NCBI RefSeq assembly: GCF_004005495.1
Contig: NZ_RZYA01000006.1
Span: 124,001 to 188,000, forward strand
DNA length: 64,000 nt
Direction: 5' to 3'
Source of the DNA: Streptomyces antnestii
GTDB taxonomy: Bacteria; Actinomycetota; Actinomycetes; Streptomycetales; Streptomycetaceae
Positions 27,111-34,800 of this stretch are shown here, piece by piece. The notes under the pieces were generated by a model that saw only the letters and a list, made by a program, of their open reading frames with translations, did not search any database and was not told the DNA's origin. A program made the position numbers and the translations under genes. Every line of letters begins with the position of its first letter. Within the stretch, counting starts at the first letter, position 1.

Positions 27111-27705
27111 GGCCCGCGAGGTGGCCGAGGTCGTTCCAGGACTCGATCGCGGGTTCCCCGTAGGCCCAGCCGAGGACCGAAAGGGAGGTCGGGTTGAGGC
27201 GGATGCGGGCCGCGAAGTCGAGCGGGAGGCCGAGCCAGCGCGCGCCGATGGAGCGCAGGATGTGGCCGTGCGCGAACACGAGGGCGTCCCGGTCCGCCGA
27301 CCTGGCCCAGGCGACGACCTCGTCGGCCCGCGCGGTCAGCTGCTCCAGGGTCTCCCCCTCGGGCACGCCGTCGCGCCAGATGAACCAGCCGGGGCGCCGC
27401 TCCTGGATCTGCGCGGGGGTCAGGCCCTCGTACGCGCCGTAGTCCCACTCCATGAGCGCGTCCCACTCCGTGGCCCGGTCCCCGAAGCCGGTCAGGTCGC
27501 AGGTCTCGCGCGCGCGGGAGAGCGGGCTGGTGCGCACCTCCGCGTCGGGGAGCCCGTCGAGCGGGGACCGGTGCAGCCGTTCGCCGAGGAGCTTCGCGCC
27601 GCGCCGCCCCTCTTCGAGGAGGGGGATGTCGGTCCTGCCGGTGTGCCGCCCGGACAGTGACCATTCCGTCTGTCCATGCCGGGCCAACAGGATGCGCGGT
27701 GCCAT
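27100..27705 (-). CDS. Histidine phosphatase superfamily protein (phosphoglycerate mutase-like)
   Basis: A 201-residue branch-1 histidine phosphatase. The phospho-accepting RHG motif is in [11 protein letters not shown] at residues 6-16, the second arginine in [12 protein letters not shown], the Glu in WDYGAYEGL, and the second catalytic His in [16 protein letters not shown] near residue 150. The substrate (sugar phosphate, nucleotide or protein phosphate) cannot be told. ATG 27705 follows GGAAAGG by 7 nt; an upstream in-frame start at 27864 would add 53 residues encoded by a tandem repeat and is rejected. Confidence 0.88.
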   Translation of the reverse strand: MAPRILLARHGQTEWSLSGRHTGRTDIPLLEEGRRGAKLLGERLHRSPLDGLPDAEVRTSPLSRARETCDLTGFGDRATEWDALMEWDYGAYEGLTPAQIQERRPGWFIWRDGVPEGETLEQLTARADEVVAWARSADRDALVFAHGHILRSIGARWLGLPLDFAARIRLNPTSLSVLGWAYGEPAIESWNDLGHLAGQED

Positions 27706-27721
27706 GGGGGGGCCTTTCCGA

Positions 27722-27791
27722 GGGCGGGTGAACGAAGGAGGGCGAACGAGGGCGGGTGAACGAGTACGGGCGAACGACGGCGGGCGAAATG
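27722..27791 (+). repeat. 14-bp tandem repeat upstream of the histidine phosphatase gene
   Basis: Five 14-nt units start at 27722, 27736, 27750, 27764 and 27778. Units 1 and 3 are identical (GGGCGGGTGAACGA) and the others keep GGGCGAACGA. The array begins 17 nt before the phosphatase start codon, in its leader or promoter region. Confidence 0.85.
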
Positions 27792-27987
27792 GGACGCCAT
27801 GTGCCGACAAGTCAGGCCAGGCGTGCCCGCTCGTTCCATCATCGCTCACCCCGCGTTCAGGCAACCCACCGGGCGATCACGGCGTCTTGGTGGATCGGAG
27901 AAGCCCCCTTCCCGGCGATCACATACACCGTGAAGTGGGCCACGTGGCCACGGACAGCCGTACGAGGGGTTAAGGGGGAGCGGCGGG

Positions 27988-28998
27988 ATGTCGCAGACCG
28001 AGGCACCGCCCACCGCGGCGACAGCGGCGACAGCGGGCGACCGGCTGCGCTGGTGGACCGAGCTCCCACTGATCCTGGTGGTCTACGCCGCCTACTCCAT
28101 GGGCCGGCTCCTCGTCCGCGGGGACACGGCGAGCGCGGTCGGCCACGGCCTCGCGATACTCCGGGCCGAGAAGGCACTCCATCTCAACCTCGAACACCCG
28201 CTGAACCGTCTCTTCACCTCCGAGGCCTGGATCGGCGTCCCCGCCGACTTCTGGTACGCCTCCCTGCACTACCTCGTCACTCCGGGCATCCTGATCTGGC
28301 TCTTCCGCAGCCGCGCCGGCCACTTCCGCGCCGCCAGGACCTGGCTGATGACCTCCACCCTGATCGGTCTGATCGGCTTCACGCTGCTGCCGACCTGCCC
28401 GCCGCGCCTCCTCGCCCCCGGCCACGGCTTCGTCGACACCATGGCGCAGTACAGCTCGTGGGGCTGGTGGGGTTCGGAGGCCAGCGCGCCGCGCGGCCTC
28501 GGCGGCATGACGAACCAGTACGCGGCGATGCCGAGCCTGCACGTCGGCTGGGCGGTGTGGTGCGGGGTCGTGCTGTGGCGCCACGGCCGTACGCCGCTGA
28601 CCCGGGCGGCCGGGATCGCGTACCCGCTGATCACGACGTTCGTGGTGATGGGGACGGCGAACCACTACCTCTTCGACGCGCTCGCCGGGGCGGCCGTGAT
28701 CGGCCTCGGATTCGCGGTCAGCCGGCCGGTGCTGCGGGTCGCGGGGATGCTGCGGAACCGGATGCGGGGCGCGTTCGCGCCGGGGTCGCCGGGGTCACAT
28801 GGGTACGGGCACGCCCCTTCCACCTCCCCTTTCCCGGTGGCGTCTTTCCCGGTGGCGTCCTCGATTGTCAGTGGAGAGTGCCAGACTTCGACGGGTGAGC
28901 GAATTCCCCGACAGCGCAAGGCCAGTGCGGCACCGGGCGGCGGCCCCGGAGCCCGTCCCGCGGACGCGGGGGACGGCGCTCCGGCACCAGTTGGCTGA
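27988..28998 (+). CDS. PAP2/Aur1-type integral membrane phosphatase or phosphotransferase
   Basis: A 336-residue membrane protein. About five or six helices span residues 25-255. The conserved catalytic blocks are NQYAAMPSLHVGWAVW (residues about 172-187) and TANHYLFDALAGAA (about 226-240), which supply the two His and the Asp of inositol-phosphoceramide-synthase/PAP2 enzymes. Such actinobacterial proteins act on lipid or polyprenyl phosphates or transfer inositol phosphate; the substrate is not visible. The C-terminal 70 residues are low-complexity, contain a perfect 15-bp tandem duplication (FPVAS FPVAS) and overlap the next gene by about 104 nt, which is unusual and may reflect a lost earlier stop. 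Confidence 0.8.
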   Translation: MSQTEAPPTAATAATAGDRLRWWTELPLILVVYAAYSMGRLLVRGDTASAVGHGLAILRAEKALHLNLEHPLNRLFTSEAWIGVPADFWYASLHYLVTPGILIWLFRSRAGHFRAARTWLMTSTLIGLIGFTLLPTCPPRLLAPGHGFVDTMAQYSSWGWWGSEASAPRGLGGMTNQYAAMPSLHVGWAVWCGVVLWRHGRTPLTRAAGIAYPLITTFVVMGTANHYLFDALAGAAVIGLGFAVSRPVLRVAGMLRNRMRGAFAPGSPGSHGYGHAPSTSPFPVASFPVASSIVSGECQTSTGERIPRQRKASAAPGGGPGARPADAGDGAPAPVG

Positions 28999-30127
28999 GC
29001 TGCGCGGCCCCGACACCCCGCCGCGTCCGCTCGACGCGCGGGCGCTGGCCGCGCTCGCGGCGAACCCGGGGTGCCGGCGGCGCGCGCTGCTCGACGGGGC
29101 GGGCGTCGACAAGGCGAAGCTCGCGGACGCGCTCGGCTCCCCGTCCGGGTTCGGCCAGTCGCAGTTCGCGCTGACGCGGGGGAACGCGTTCGAGGCGAAG
29201 GTCAAGGCCGACGGGGGCGCGGAGCTGCTGCGGCTCGTGCGCGAGCGCCTCGGCGGCGGCCCGGAGCCGGTGCCGGGCGAGGCGCGAACGCCGGATCTGA
29301 CGGCGGCCGGGCCCGAGGGCCGCACGGCCCGTACGGCACTGGCGCTGCGCGAGGCGACGGCGGAGGCGGCCGGCGCGGGCGCGTGGACGTTCCTTGAGCA
29401 CCCGATGCTCGCCCTGGACGTCGCGGGCACCCCGGCGTTCCTCGAACCGGACGCGGTGGTGGTGCACCCCGACGGGACGTGGACGGTCGTCGAGATCAAG
29501 TCCTTCCCGATGATCGACGGCAGCGCGGACGCGGCGAAGGTCGGCGCGGCGGCCCGCCAGGCGGCGGTGTATGTGCTCGCGCTCGAACGGGTGGCCGGGC
29601 ACCTCGACCCGCCGCCGCGCATCGGGCACCGCATCCTGCTCGTCTGCCCCAAGGACTTCAGCAACCTTCCGGCGGCGTCCGCCGTCGACGTACGCAAGCA
29701 GGTGTCGGTGACGCGGCGGCAGCTGGACCGGCTCACCCGCATCGAGGACATCGCGGACGCGCTCCCCGAGGGCACGTGCTTCGACGTCACGCACTCCGCG
29801 GACGCGCTGACGGAGGCGGTCGAGTCGGTCCCGGCGACGTACGCGCCAGAGTGCCTGGCCGCGTGCGAGCTGGCGTTCCACTGCCGCGACCGGGCCCGCG
29901 CGGCCGGGGCGGTGACGTCTCTGGGCCGGGGCCTGCGGGCCGAGTTGGGCGGCCTGACCACGGTCGACGAGGTCCTGGCGGCGGCCCACGGCCACGCCGG
30001 GGACCCGCACGACCCGGCGGTCATCGCCCTGCGCAGAGCGGCTCAACTACGGGCGGAGGCACTGGGGTTGCCGGGTCCGGGCCTCGGGCACGTGGCGTCG
30101 GCAGAGGAGGCGCCGGCATGTCGCTGA
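28895..30127 (+). CDS. RecB/Cas4-type PD-(D/E)XK nuclease with probable 4Fe-4S cluster
   Basis: A 410-residue soluble protein when read from GTG 28895. The nuclease core is visible as FLEPDAVVV (Asp186) and WTVVEIKSF (Glu200, Lys202), the D...ExK motif, followed by an ARQAAVYVLALE helix with the QxxxY motif (motif IV of RecB/Cas4 nucleases). Four cysteines are placed as in Cas4, AddB and Dna2: Cys60 far upstream, then Cys320-x3-Cys324-x5-Cys330 near the C-terminus, likely holding an iron-sulfur cluster. It is first of three overlapping genes that end with an SF1 helicase. No cas1 or cas2 and no CRISPR array is present. The exact start is uncertain because the 5' end overlaps the PAP2 gene. 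Confidence 0.8.
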   Translation: MSEFPDSARPVRHRAAAPEPVPRTRGTALRHQLAELRGPDTPPRPLDARALAALAANPGCRRRALLDGAGVDKAKLADALGSPSGFGQSQFALTRGNAFEAKVKADGGAELLRLVRERLGGGPEPVPGEARTPDLTAAGPEGRTARTALALREATAEAAGAGAWTFLEHPMLALDVAGTPAFLEPDAVVVHPDGTWTVVEIKSFPMIDGSADAAKVGAAARQAAVYVLALERVAGHLDPPPRIGHRILLVCPKDFSNLPAASAVDVRKQVSVTRRQLDRLTRIEDIADALPEGTCFDVTHSADALTEAVESVPATYAPECLAACELAFHCRDRARAAGAVTSLGRGLRAELGGLTTVDEVLAAAHGHAGDPHDPAVIALRRAAQLRAEALGLPGPGLGHVASAEEAPACR

Positions 30128-31716
30128 TCACCGATCTGGCCCGCCTCGAAGCCGTACAGAGCGGGCGGGCGCAAGCCGTCGCGACGGTCCGGCACCGTCA
30201 TCTGTCGCAGCGCCCCCTCGTCCTCGTCCCGCTCATCACCGCGGGTGAGGCGGGTGCCCCGCTCGGCGCGCTCGTCGGCACGGAGCGGACCTCGCCCCGG
30301 CTCCTGGTCGTGCCCCAGCCCCGCGACCGCGACCTCCGCTTCGCGTTCCTCGCCGAGCTCGCCGGGGTCGTCCTGCCGTACGTGGACGGGTTCGCGTCCG
30401 AGGTGGAGACCGCCGAGCGCGCCGAGACGGATCCCGGGACCGGCAAGCGGGTCAAGGTCGAGGTCGAGCTGTGCGCGGACGCGCCGCAGCTGATCGTGCC
30501 GAGCCGTTCCGGCATCGAGTTCGTCCGGCTCCTCGGGCGCTCGATGCGCTTCCGCCGTACCGCCGAGCAGGACCCGGAGGCGCCCTATCCCGCGCCGCCG
30601 CACGTCCCGCTCCTCGGCCGCTGGCTGACGCACTTCGGGGAGCGGGCCAGGGTGCCCGGCTCGGCGCTCCTGCTCGCCATGACGGACCTGCTGTCCCGGC
30701 ACTGGGCGACGGGCCAGTCCACCCTGGAGGACCAGCACCTGGGCGCGCTGCTCGCCTGGATCGAGGCCCCGGACGGCACGTCGGGCGCCGAGGCCGCGCT
30801 CCGTGCCGAGCTGTCGCGGGACGCGGCCGGCCAGCTCGTCTGCCCGCCCGCAGGACCGGCCACCGACCCCGCCTTCGACAACCAGCTGCTCGCGCCCGCG
30901 ATCGAGCGCTACGACAAGGCGCGCGCCGCGGTCTCCGCCGCCGAGGACGCCGTCGAGGCGGACATCAGGATGGGTGAGCTCGCGGCGGCCGAGCGCGCGG
31001 TCCACGCGCTCGTCGAGAGCCGGACCCGGCCCACCTGGGACGCGGTGTGGCGCGGCCTCGACGCCCTGTGCACGCTCCCCGAGGGGCCGCGCGCCACGGA
31101 GCGCTGGACGCGCGACCGCTGGTCGTTCACCGGTCACCGGGACCGCGTCGCCGCGGGCGAGCCCCCGCAGCCGCGCCGCGACGACGCGGTGACGGCGGCC
31201 AACAAGCTGGCGACGCGCGAGCGCGAACAGGCCAGGCTGGACGCGCAGGAGGCGCTGGACGACCCACTGGTCATGGCCGGGCGCCGGCTGACCGGTGAGG
31301 CGTTCGCGGGCGAGGTGACCGAGTCGGTGCCGGCGTACAACGAGAAGAACCGGCCGCGCCCCCTGATCACCGTCCGCACCGACGACGCCCCGCATCTCGG
31401 CGAGCGCACGATGGTGTACCGCTCGCTCGACGGCAAGCCGCAGGCCGCGGAGTTCGTGTCCTACGACGAAGAGGGCGGGGTCGTCCTGCGCGTCCTGGAC
31501 AAGATGGGCCGGGGCAAGGAACCGGAGCCGGGTTCCGTCCCGGAGAAGGGCGACACGGTCTGTTTCACGCTCTTCGAGCACGAGCAGCGGGGCGGCCCGA
31601 AACTCCCGGACCCGGAGGAGACGCCGTGGACGCACGGGGGGCCACCACGGACGGACGAGGCGGGGGCTCCGGTACCGGAGGCGCCGGATGCCATGACCTC
31701 GGAGGATCTACTGTGA
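30118..31716 (+). CDS. Unknown protein of the helicase/nuclease operon
   Basis: A 532-residue soluble acidic protein with no family I recognise. The first 160 residues look like a mixed alpha/beta domain (RPLVLVPLITAGEAGAPLGA, RLLVVPQPRDRDLRFAFLAEL, PQLIVPSRSGIEFVRLLGRSM). The middle is helical and rich in Ala/Glu with probable coiled coil near residues 265-320, and the end has a small beta domain (RTMVYRSLDGKPQAAEFVSY) with an acidic Pro-rich tail. ATG 30118 overlaps the nuclease stop by 10 nt and its TGA overlaps the helicase GTG, with GAGGAGG and GGAGGA ribosome sites. It is most probably an adaptor or subunit of the helicase-nuclease, by context only. Confidence 0.75.
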   Translation: MSLITDLARLEAVQSGRAQAVATVRHRHLSQRPLVLVPLITAGEAGAPLGALVGTERTSPRLLVVPQPRDRDLRFAFLAELAGVVLPYVDGFASEVETAERAETDPGTGKRVKVEVELCADAPQLIVPSRSGIEFVRLLGRSMRFRRTAEQDPEAPYPAPPHVPLLGRWLTHFGERARVPGSALLLAMTDLLSRHWATGQSTLEDQHLGALLAWIEAPDGTSGAEAALRAELSRDAAGQLVCPPAGPATDPAFDNQLLAPAIERYDKARAAVSAAEDAVEADIRMGELAAAERAVHALVESRTRPTWDAVWRGLDALCTLPEGPRATERWTRDRWSFTGHRDRVAAGEPPQPRRDDAVTAANKLATREREQARLDAQEALDDPLVMAGRRLTGEAFAGEVTESVPAYNEKNRPRPLITVRTDDAPHLGERTMVYRSLDGKPQAAEFVSYDEEGGVVLRVLDKMGRGKEPEPGSVPEKGDTVCFTLFEHEQRGGPKLPDPEETPWTHGGPPRTDEAGAPVPEAPDAMTSEDLL

Positions 31717-33149
31717 CGGACGTTCAGAACGCGCCCCTCCAGGAGCGCGGGGCTGTGACATCTGCGGCTCCGCCGCGTGGGCGCGACCAGCCGGCGACGG
31801 CCCGCAGACTCAGCGCGACGGACGGCGAACCCCCCTCCGTGGCGGCAGCCACCGCCACCGACGCCATCCTCCGCGACACCCTGCGCGGCAGCGCGCGCGG
31901 CACCGTGGTCGACTCGCCGCCCGGCGCCGGGAAGTCGACGCTCGTCGTGCGCGCCGCGCTCGAACTGGCGGACGCGGGCCGCCCGTTGATGGTCATCGCG
32001 CAGACGAACGCGCAGGTCGACGACCTCGTCCTGCGGCTCGCCGAGAAGAACCCCGAACTGCCGGTCGGTCGTCTGCACAGCAGCGACGCCGACCCGTACG
32101 ACAAGGCGCTCGACGACCTGGCAAACGTGCGCAAGTCGACCAAGGCCGGCGACCTCGCCCCGCTCCCGGTCGTCATCTCGACCGCCGCGAAGTGGGCGCA
32201 CGTCAAGGACGTCGACCCCTGGCAGCACGCCATCGTCGACGAGGCGTACCAGATGCGCTCGGACGCGCTGCTCGCCGTGGCGGGCCTGTTCGAGCGAGCC
32301 CTGTTCGTGGGCGACCCGGGCCAGCTGGACCCGTTCGCGATCGTCGGGGCCGAGCAGTGGGCGGGCCTGTCGTACGACCCGTCGGCGTCCGCGGTGACGA
32401 CGCTGCTCGCGCACAACCCCGAGCTGCCGCAGCACCGGCTCCCGGTGTCCTGGCGCCTCCCGGCCTCCGCCGCGCCCCTGGTGTCCGGCGCGTTCTATCC
32501 GTACACGCCGTTCCGCAGCGGCACGGACCACGGCGACCGGCGGCTCTCCTTCAAGGCCGCGTCCGACGGCTCGGGCCCGGACCGGGTGATCGACGAGGCG
32601 GCGGACGCGGGCTGGGGCCTGCTGGAACTCCCGGCCGGACACACGCCCCGCACGGACCCGGAGGCCGTACGGGCGCTGGCCCTGGTGGTGCGGCGGCTGC
32701 TCGACCGCGACGGTGTCACGGTCTCGGAGCGCGGCCCGGAGCCCACGCCCCTCACACCGGACCGGATCGCGGTCGGCACGGCGCATCGCGACCAGGCCGC
32801 GGCGGTGCGCGCGGCGCTCGCGGACCTCGGGGTCACGGACGTCACCGTGGACACGGCGAACCGGCTGCAGGGCCGCGAGTTCGACGTCACGGTCGTCCTG
32901 CACCCGCTGTCGGGCCGCCCCGACGCGACGGCGTTCCACCTGGAGACGGGCCGCCTGTGCGTCCTGGCGTCCCGCCACCGGCACGCATGCATCGTGGTCT
33001 GCCGCGCGGGCGTGAGCGACCTCCTGGACGACCACCCCTCCACGGAACCGGTCCAGCTCGGCGTGACGGTGAAGTTCCCGGACGGCTGGGAGGCGAATCA
33101 CGCGGTCCTGGCCCGCCTCGCGGAACACCGGGTGACCTGGACGCCTTGA
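31713..33149 (+). CDS. UPF1/Dna2-type superfamily 1 helicase
   Basis: A 478-residue compact SF1B-like helicase. Motif I is DSPPGAGKST (Lys74), motif II IVDEAYQ (Asp176, Glu177), motif III VGDPGQLDPF (Asp201, Gln204), motif IV SWRLP (Arg248), motif V TVDTANRLQGREFDVTVV, and motif VI VLASRHRHACIVV (Arg421). The DEAxQ and GDxxQL patterns and the LQGREFD motif place it nearest UPF1/Dna2 helicases. No accessory 1B/1C domain of notable size fits the short length. GTG 31713 overlaps the previous TGA. The last 72 nt of the coding region plus 30 nt after the stop are duplicated 174 bp downstream. Confidence 0.85.
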   Translation: MTDVQNAPLQERGAVTSAAPPRGRDQPATARRLSATDGEPPSVAAATATDAILRDTLRGSARGTVVDSPPGAGKSTLVVRAALELADAGRPLMVIAQTNAQVDDLVLRLAEKNPELPVGRLHSSDADPYDKALDDLANVRKSTKAGDLAPLPVVISTAAKWAHVKDVDPWQHAIVDEAYQMRSDALLAVAGLFERALFVGDPGQLDPFAIVGAEQWAGLSYDPSASAVTTLLAHNPELPQHRLPVSWRLPASAAPLVSGAFYPYTPFRSGTDHGDRRLSFKAASDGSGPDRVIDEAADAGWGLLELPAGHTPRTDPEAVRALALVVRRLLDRDGVTVSERGPEPTPLTPDRIAVGTAHRDQAAAVRAALADLGVTDVTVDTANRLQGREFDVTVVLHPLSGRPDATAFHLETGRLCVLASRHRHACIVVCRAGVSDLLDDHPSTEPVQLGVTVKFPDGWEANHAVLARLAEHRVTWTP

Positions 33150-33178
33150 ATATCGGGGACACCCTTGCGGGTCCGGCG
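33077..33178 (+). repeat. 102-bp repeat, copy 1 (3' end of helicase gene)
   Basis: This copy covers the last 24 codons of the helicase gene including the TGA (33147-33149) and 29 nt beyond. It matches 33251-33352 at 101 of 102 positions by eye. Confidence 0.95.
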
Positions 33179-33250
33179 GACGATCAGCAGCGCCGCCCGA
33201 TCCGCCGGACGGAGTCCGGCACGCCGCCGGAGGCGGCCAAGGGCTACAGC

Positions 33251-33352
33251 CCCGGACGGCTGGGAGGCGAATCACGCGGTCCTGGCCCGCCTCGCGGAAC
33301 ACCGGGTGACCTGGACGCCTTGAATATCGGGGGCACCCTTGCGGGTCCGGCG
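33251..33352 (+). repeat. 102-bp repeat, copy 2 (displaced 3' end of helicase gene)
   Basis: A second copy of the helicase 3' end lies in the 298-bp spacer before the next gene, 174 bp downstream of copy 1, with one A-to-G difference. It carries no start and is not translated on its own as far as I can see. Confidence 0.95.
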
Positions 33353-33447
33353 ACCTCAGGGGGGAGGGCGGTCTTGCGGGCCCGGGGAGAATGGAAGGTG
33401 GTCCCGGCGGCGACGCCGGGCTGCACACCGTACGAGGAGGACACATC

Positions 33448-33801
33448 ATGGCGGAGCCCGAGCGGGCCCCCACCGAGAGGCGGATGCGCCCGGCCCCGCT
33501 GCTCTTCGAGCCGGCGGAGGCCGCCGCCGACCCCGAGCACTTCTTCGATCTGGAGTCGATCGAGGACCCGCGCGAGCTGCTCAGCCGCGCCACGGAGCTG
33601 ACCCACGCGTTCCGTGCCGCGACCGACCGGTCCATGGAGTTCCAGGCCATCGCGGCGGCCCAGCTCGCCGACCCGCGCCGCTTCGACCGCCTGACGGCCG
33701 CGGCGATCGCCGAGCAGGCGCAGTGGACCGAGGACTACGCGAAGAAGATGGTCGAGTTCGGCCGCGACCTGATGCGCGGTCCGGCGGAGAACCGCCCGTA
33801 A
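33448..33801 (+). CDS. Small conserved helical protein
   Basis: A 117-residue acidic, almost wholly helical protein with no signal peptide or membrane segment. FFDLESIEDPRELLSRATELTHAF and SMEFQAIAAAQLADPRRFDRL are its most ordered parts. ATG 33448 has GAGGAGGA 6 nt upstream. No family with known function is recognised. It follows the helicase operon in the same direction but the 298-nt spacer argues for its own transcription. Confidence 0.72.
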   Translation: MAEPERAPTERRMRPAPLLFEPAEAAADPEHFFDLESIEDPRELLSRATELTHAFRAATDRSMEFQAIAAAQLADPRRFDRLTAAAIAEQAQWTEDYAKKMVEFGRDLMRGPAENRP

Positions 33802-33920
33802 AGATCGAATGGGCAAACGGCATATGCCAGCCGGGCAAGATACTCCACCCCGCCCCTCCCTGTCCCGATTTCTGGCAACCCTGAGAAGCCGGACGCTCAC
33901 CCCGGGTAGATGTAGGTGCC

Positions 33921-34547
33921 ATGAGCGGCACACACCCCCACAGCGGCACCGGACAGCTGAGCCGGTACGACCGATTCGACATCGCGGGCGCCACCCGGGA
34001 GGGCGCCGCGTGGCTGGCGTCGGCGGGCCCGTACCCGCGCAGCACCCTCGCGCTCTGGGAGTCACGGCCCGGCGCCCCGGTGGTGCTGCCGTGCGGCACC
34101 ACCTTCGACGTGGTGAACGTCCCGTCGATGTTCGGACGCCGGATGTTAGACAGCCTCTGGGAGGACGGGCCCGGCTCGGGCCCGGTCGCCGCGCACCGCG
34201 GCCGCATGCTCCTGTTCACGGCCCCCGGCACCGCCCACCGGCTGCCGTCGCTCCTGGAGTGGGAGGAGTGGGGCCCCGCCGTGCCGCCCCTGCTGTGTCA
34301 CGGCACCGGTGACGCGGTGACCGTCCCGCCCCCGGCCGGCGGCACCGACGAGCCCGCCGGACCGCGCACCGACTCACGCTGGGTGGTCGCCCCCGACACC
34401 CGCCACCCGTGGCTGCCGGGGCCCGAGGTCATGCTCTGGGCCTGCGTCCGCGCGGCCCGCGCGAGCGCCAAACCCTCGGTGCGGATATCGATTTTTCCTG
34501 GCGCCGATCAGGATGCTAAGGTCTACGACGTCAGCAGGCGCCGCTAG
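33921..34547 (+). CDS. Prim-pol-like conserved Streptomyces protein with a TTA codon, overlapping tRNA-Lys
   Basis: A 208-residue protein with the same motif order as the product ending at 24887: TTFDVVNVPSMFGRRML, GPVAAHRGRMLLFTAPGTAHRL, then a VTVPPP strand and RWVVAPDTRHPWLPG. Similar Streptomyces proteins are annotated as bifunctional DNA primase/polymerase, but catalytic residues are not evident. The Leu codon at 34146-34148 is TTA, so translation should depend on the bldA tRNA. The TAG stop (34545-34547) lies inside the following tRNA-Lys gene, giving a 10-nt overlap. A GGCATATGCC palindrome lies about 100 nt upstream. Confidence 0.65.
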   Translation: MSGTHPHSGTGQLSRYDRFDIAGATREGAAWLASAGPYPRSTLALWESRPGAPVVLPCGTTFDVVNVPSMFGRRMLDSLWEDGPGSGPVAAHRGRMLLFTAPGTAHRLPSLLEWEEWGPAVPPLLCHGTGDAVTVPPPAGGTDEPAGPRTDSRWVVAPDTRHPWLPGPEVMLWACVRAARASAKPSVRISIFPGADQDAKVYDVSRRR

Positions 34548-34611
34548 CTCAGTTGGTTAGAGCAGCTGACTCTTAATCAGCGGGTCCGGGGTTCGAGTCC
34601 CTGGCGGCGCA
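34538..34611 (+). tRNA. tRNA-Lys (anticodon CTT), copy 1
   Basis: Acceptor GCGCCGC (34538-34544) pairs with GCGGCGC (34604-34610) with A discriminator. The anticodon stem GCTGA/TCAGC encloses CTCTTAA with CTT at 34572-34574, and the T-arm GGGGTTCGAGTCCC is complete. The sequence is identical to the copies at 48871 and 55990. The first 10 nt are shared with the end of the preceding coding sequence. Confidence 0.97.
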
Positions 34612-34620
34612 CAGACAGTG

Positions 34621-34650
34621 AAAGGCCCTCCGTGGAAGCGGGGGGCCTTT
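34621..34650 (+). terminator. Terminator of tRNA-Lys copy 1
   Basis: An AAAGGCCC.../...GGGCCTTT hairpin, 10 nt after the tRNA. Confidence 0.85.
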
Positions 34651-34725
34651 CGCATGCGGCAAGCACACTCGCCGGCACCCCGATGGCGGCCGGGGGTCCG
34701 GGGGTCGTCCCCCGGGAGACGCAGC

Positions 34726-34761
34726 ATCAGCGGGTCCGGGGTTCGAGTCCCTGGCGGCGCA
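34726..34761 (+). pseudogene. Duplicated 3' half of tRNA-Lys
   Basis: These 36 nt repeat the tRNA from the end of the anticodon loop to the discriminator base, exactly 150 bp downstream of the corresponding bases of the intact gene. The following terminator is copied too (34771-34800). It lacks the 5' half and cannot fold as a tRNA. The spacer between holds a CCGGGGG/CCCCCGG hairpin near 34699-34715. Together with the tRNA this fills the gap 34548-34881. Confidence 0.95.
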
Positions 34762-34770
34762 CAGACAGTG

Positions 34771-34800
34771 GAAGGCCCTCCGTGGAAGCGGGGGGCCTTT
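34771..34800 (+). terminator. Second copy of the tRNA-Lys terminator
   Basis: Same hairpin as 34621-34650 except GAAGG for AAAGG at its start; it belongs to the duplicated tRNA 3' segment. Confidence 0.8.

Noticed and set aside
28895..30127. Calling the nuclease Cas4
   Set aside because: It has the Cas4 motif layout but no cas1, cas2 or array nearby, is about twice the usual Cas4 length, and pairs with a helicase.
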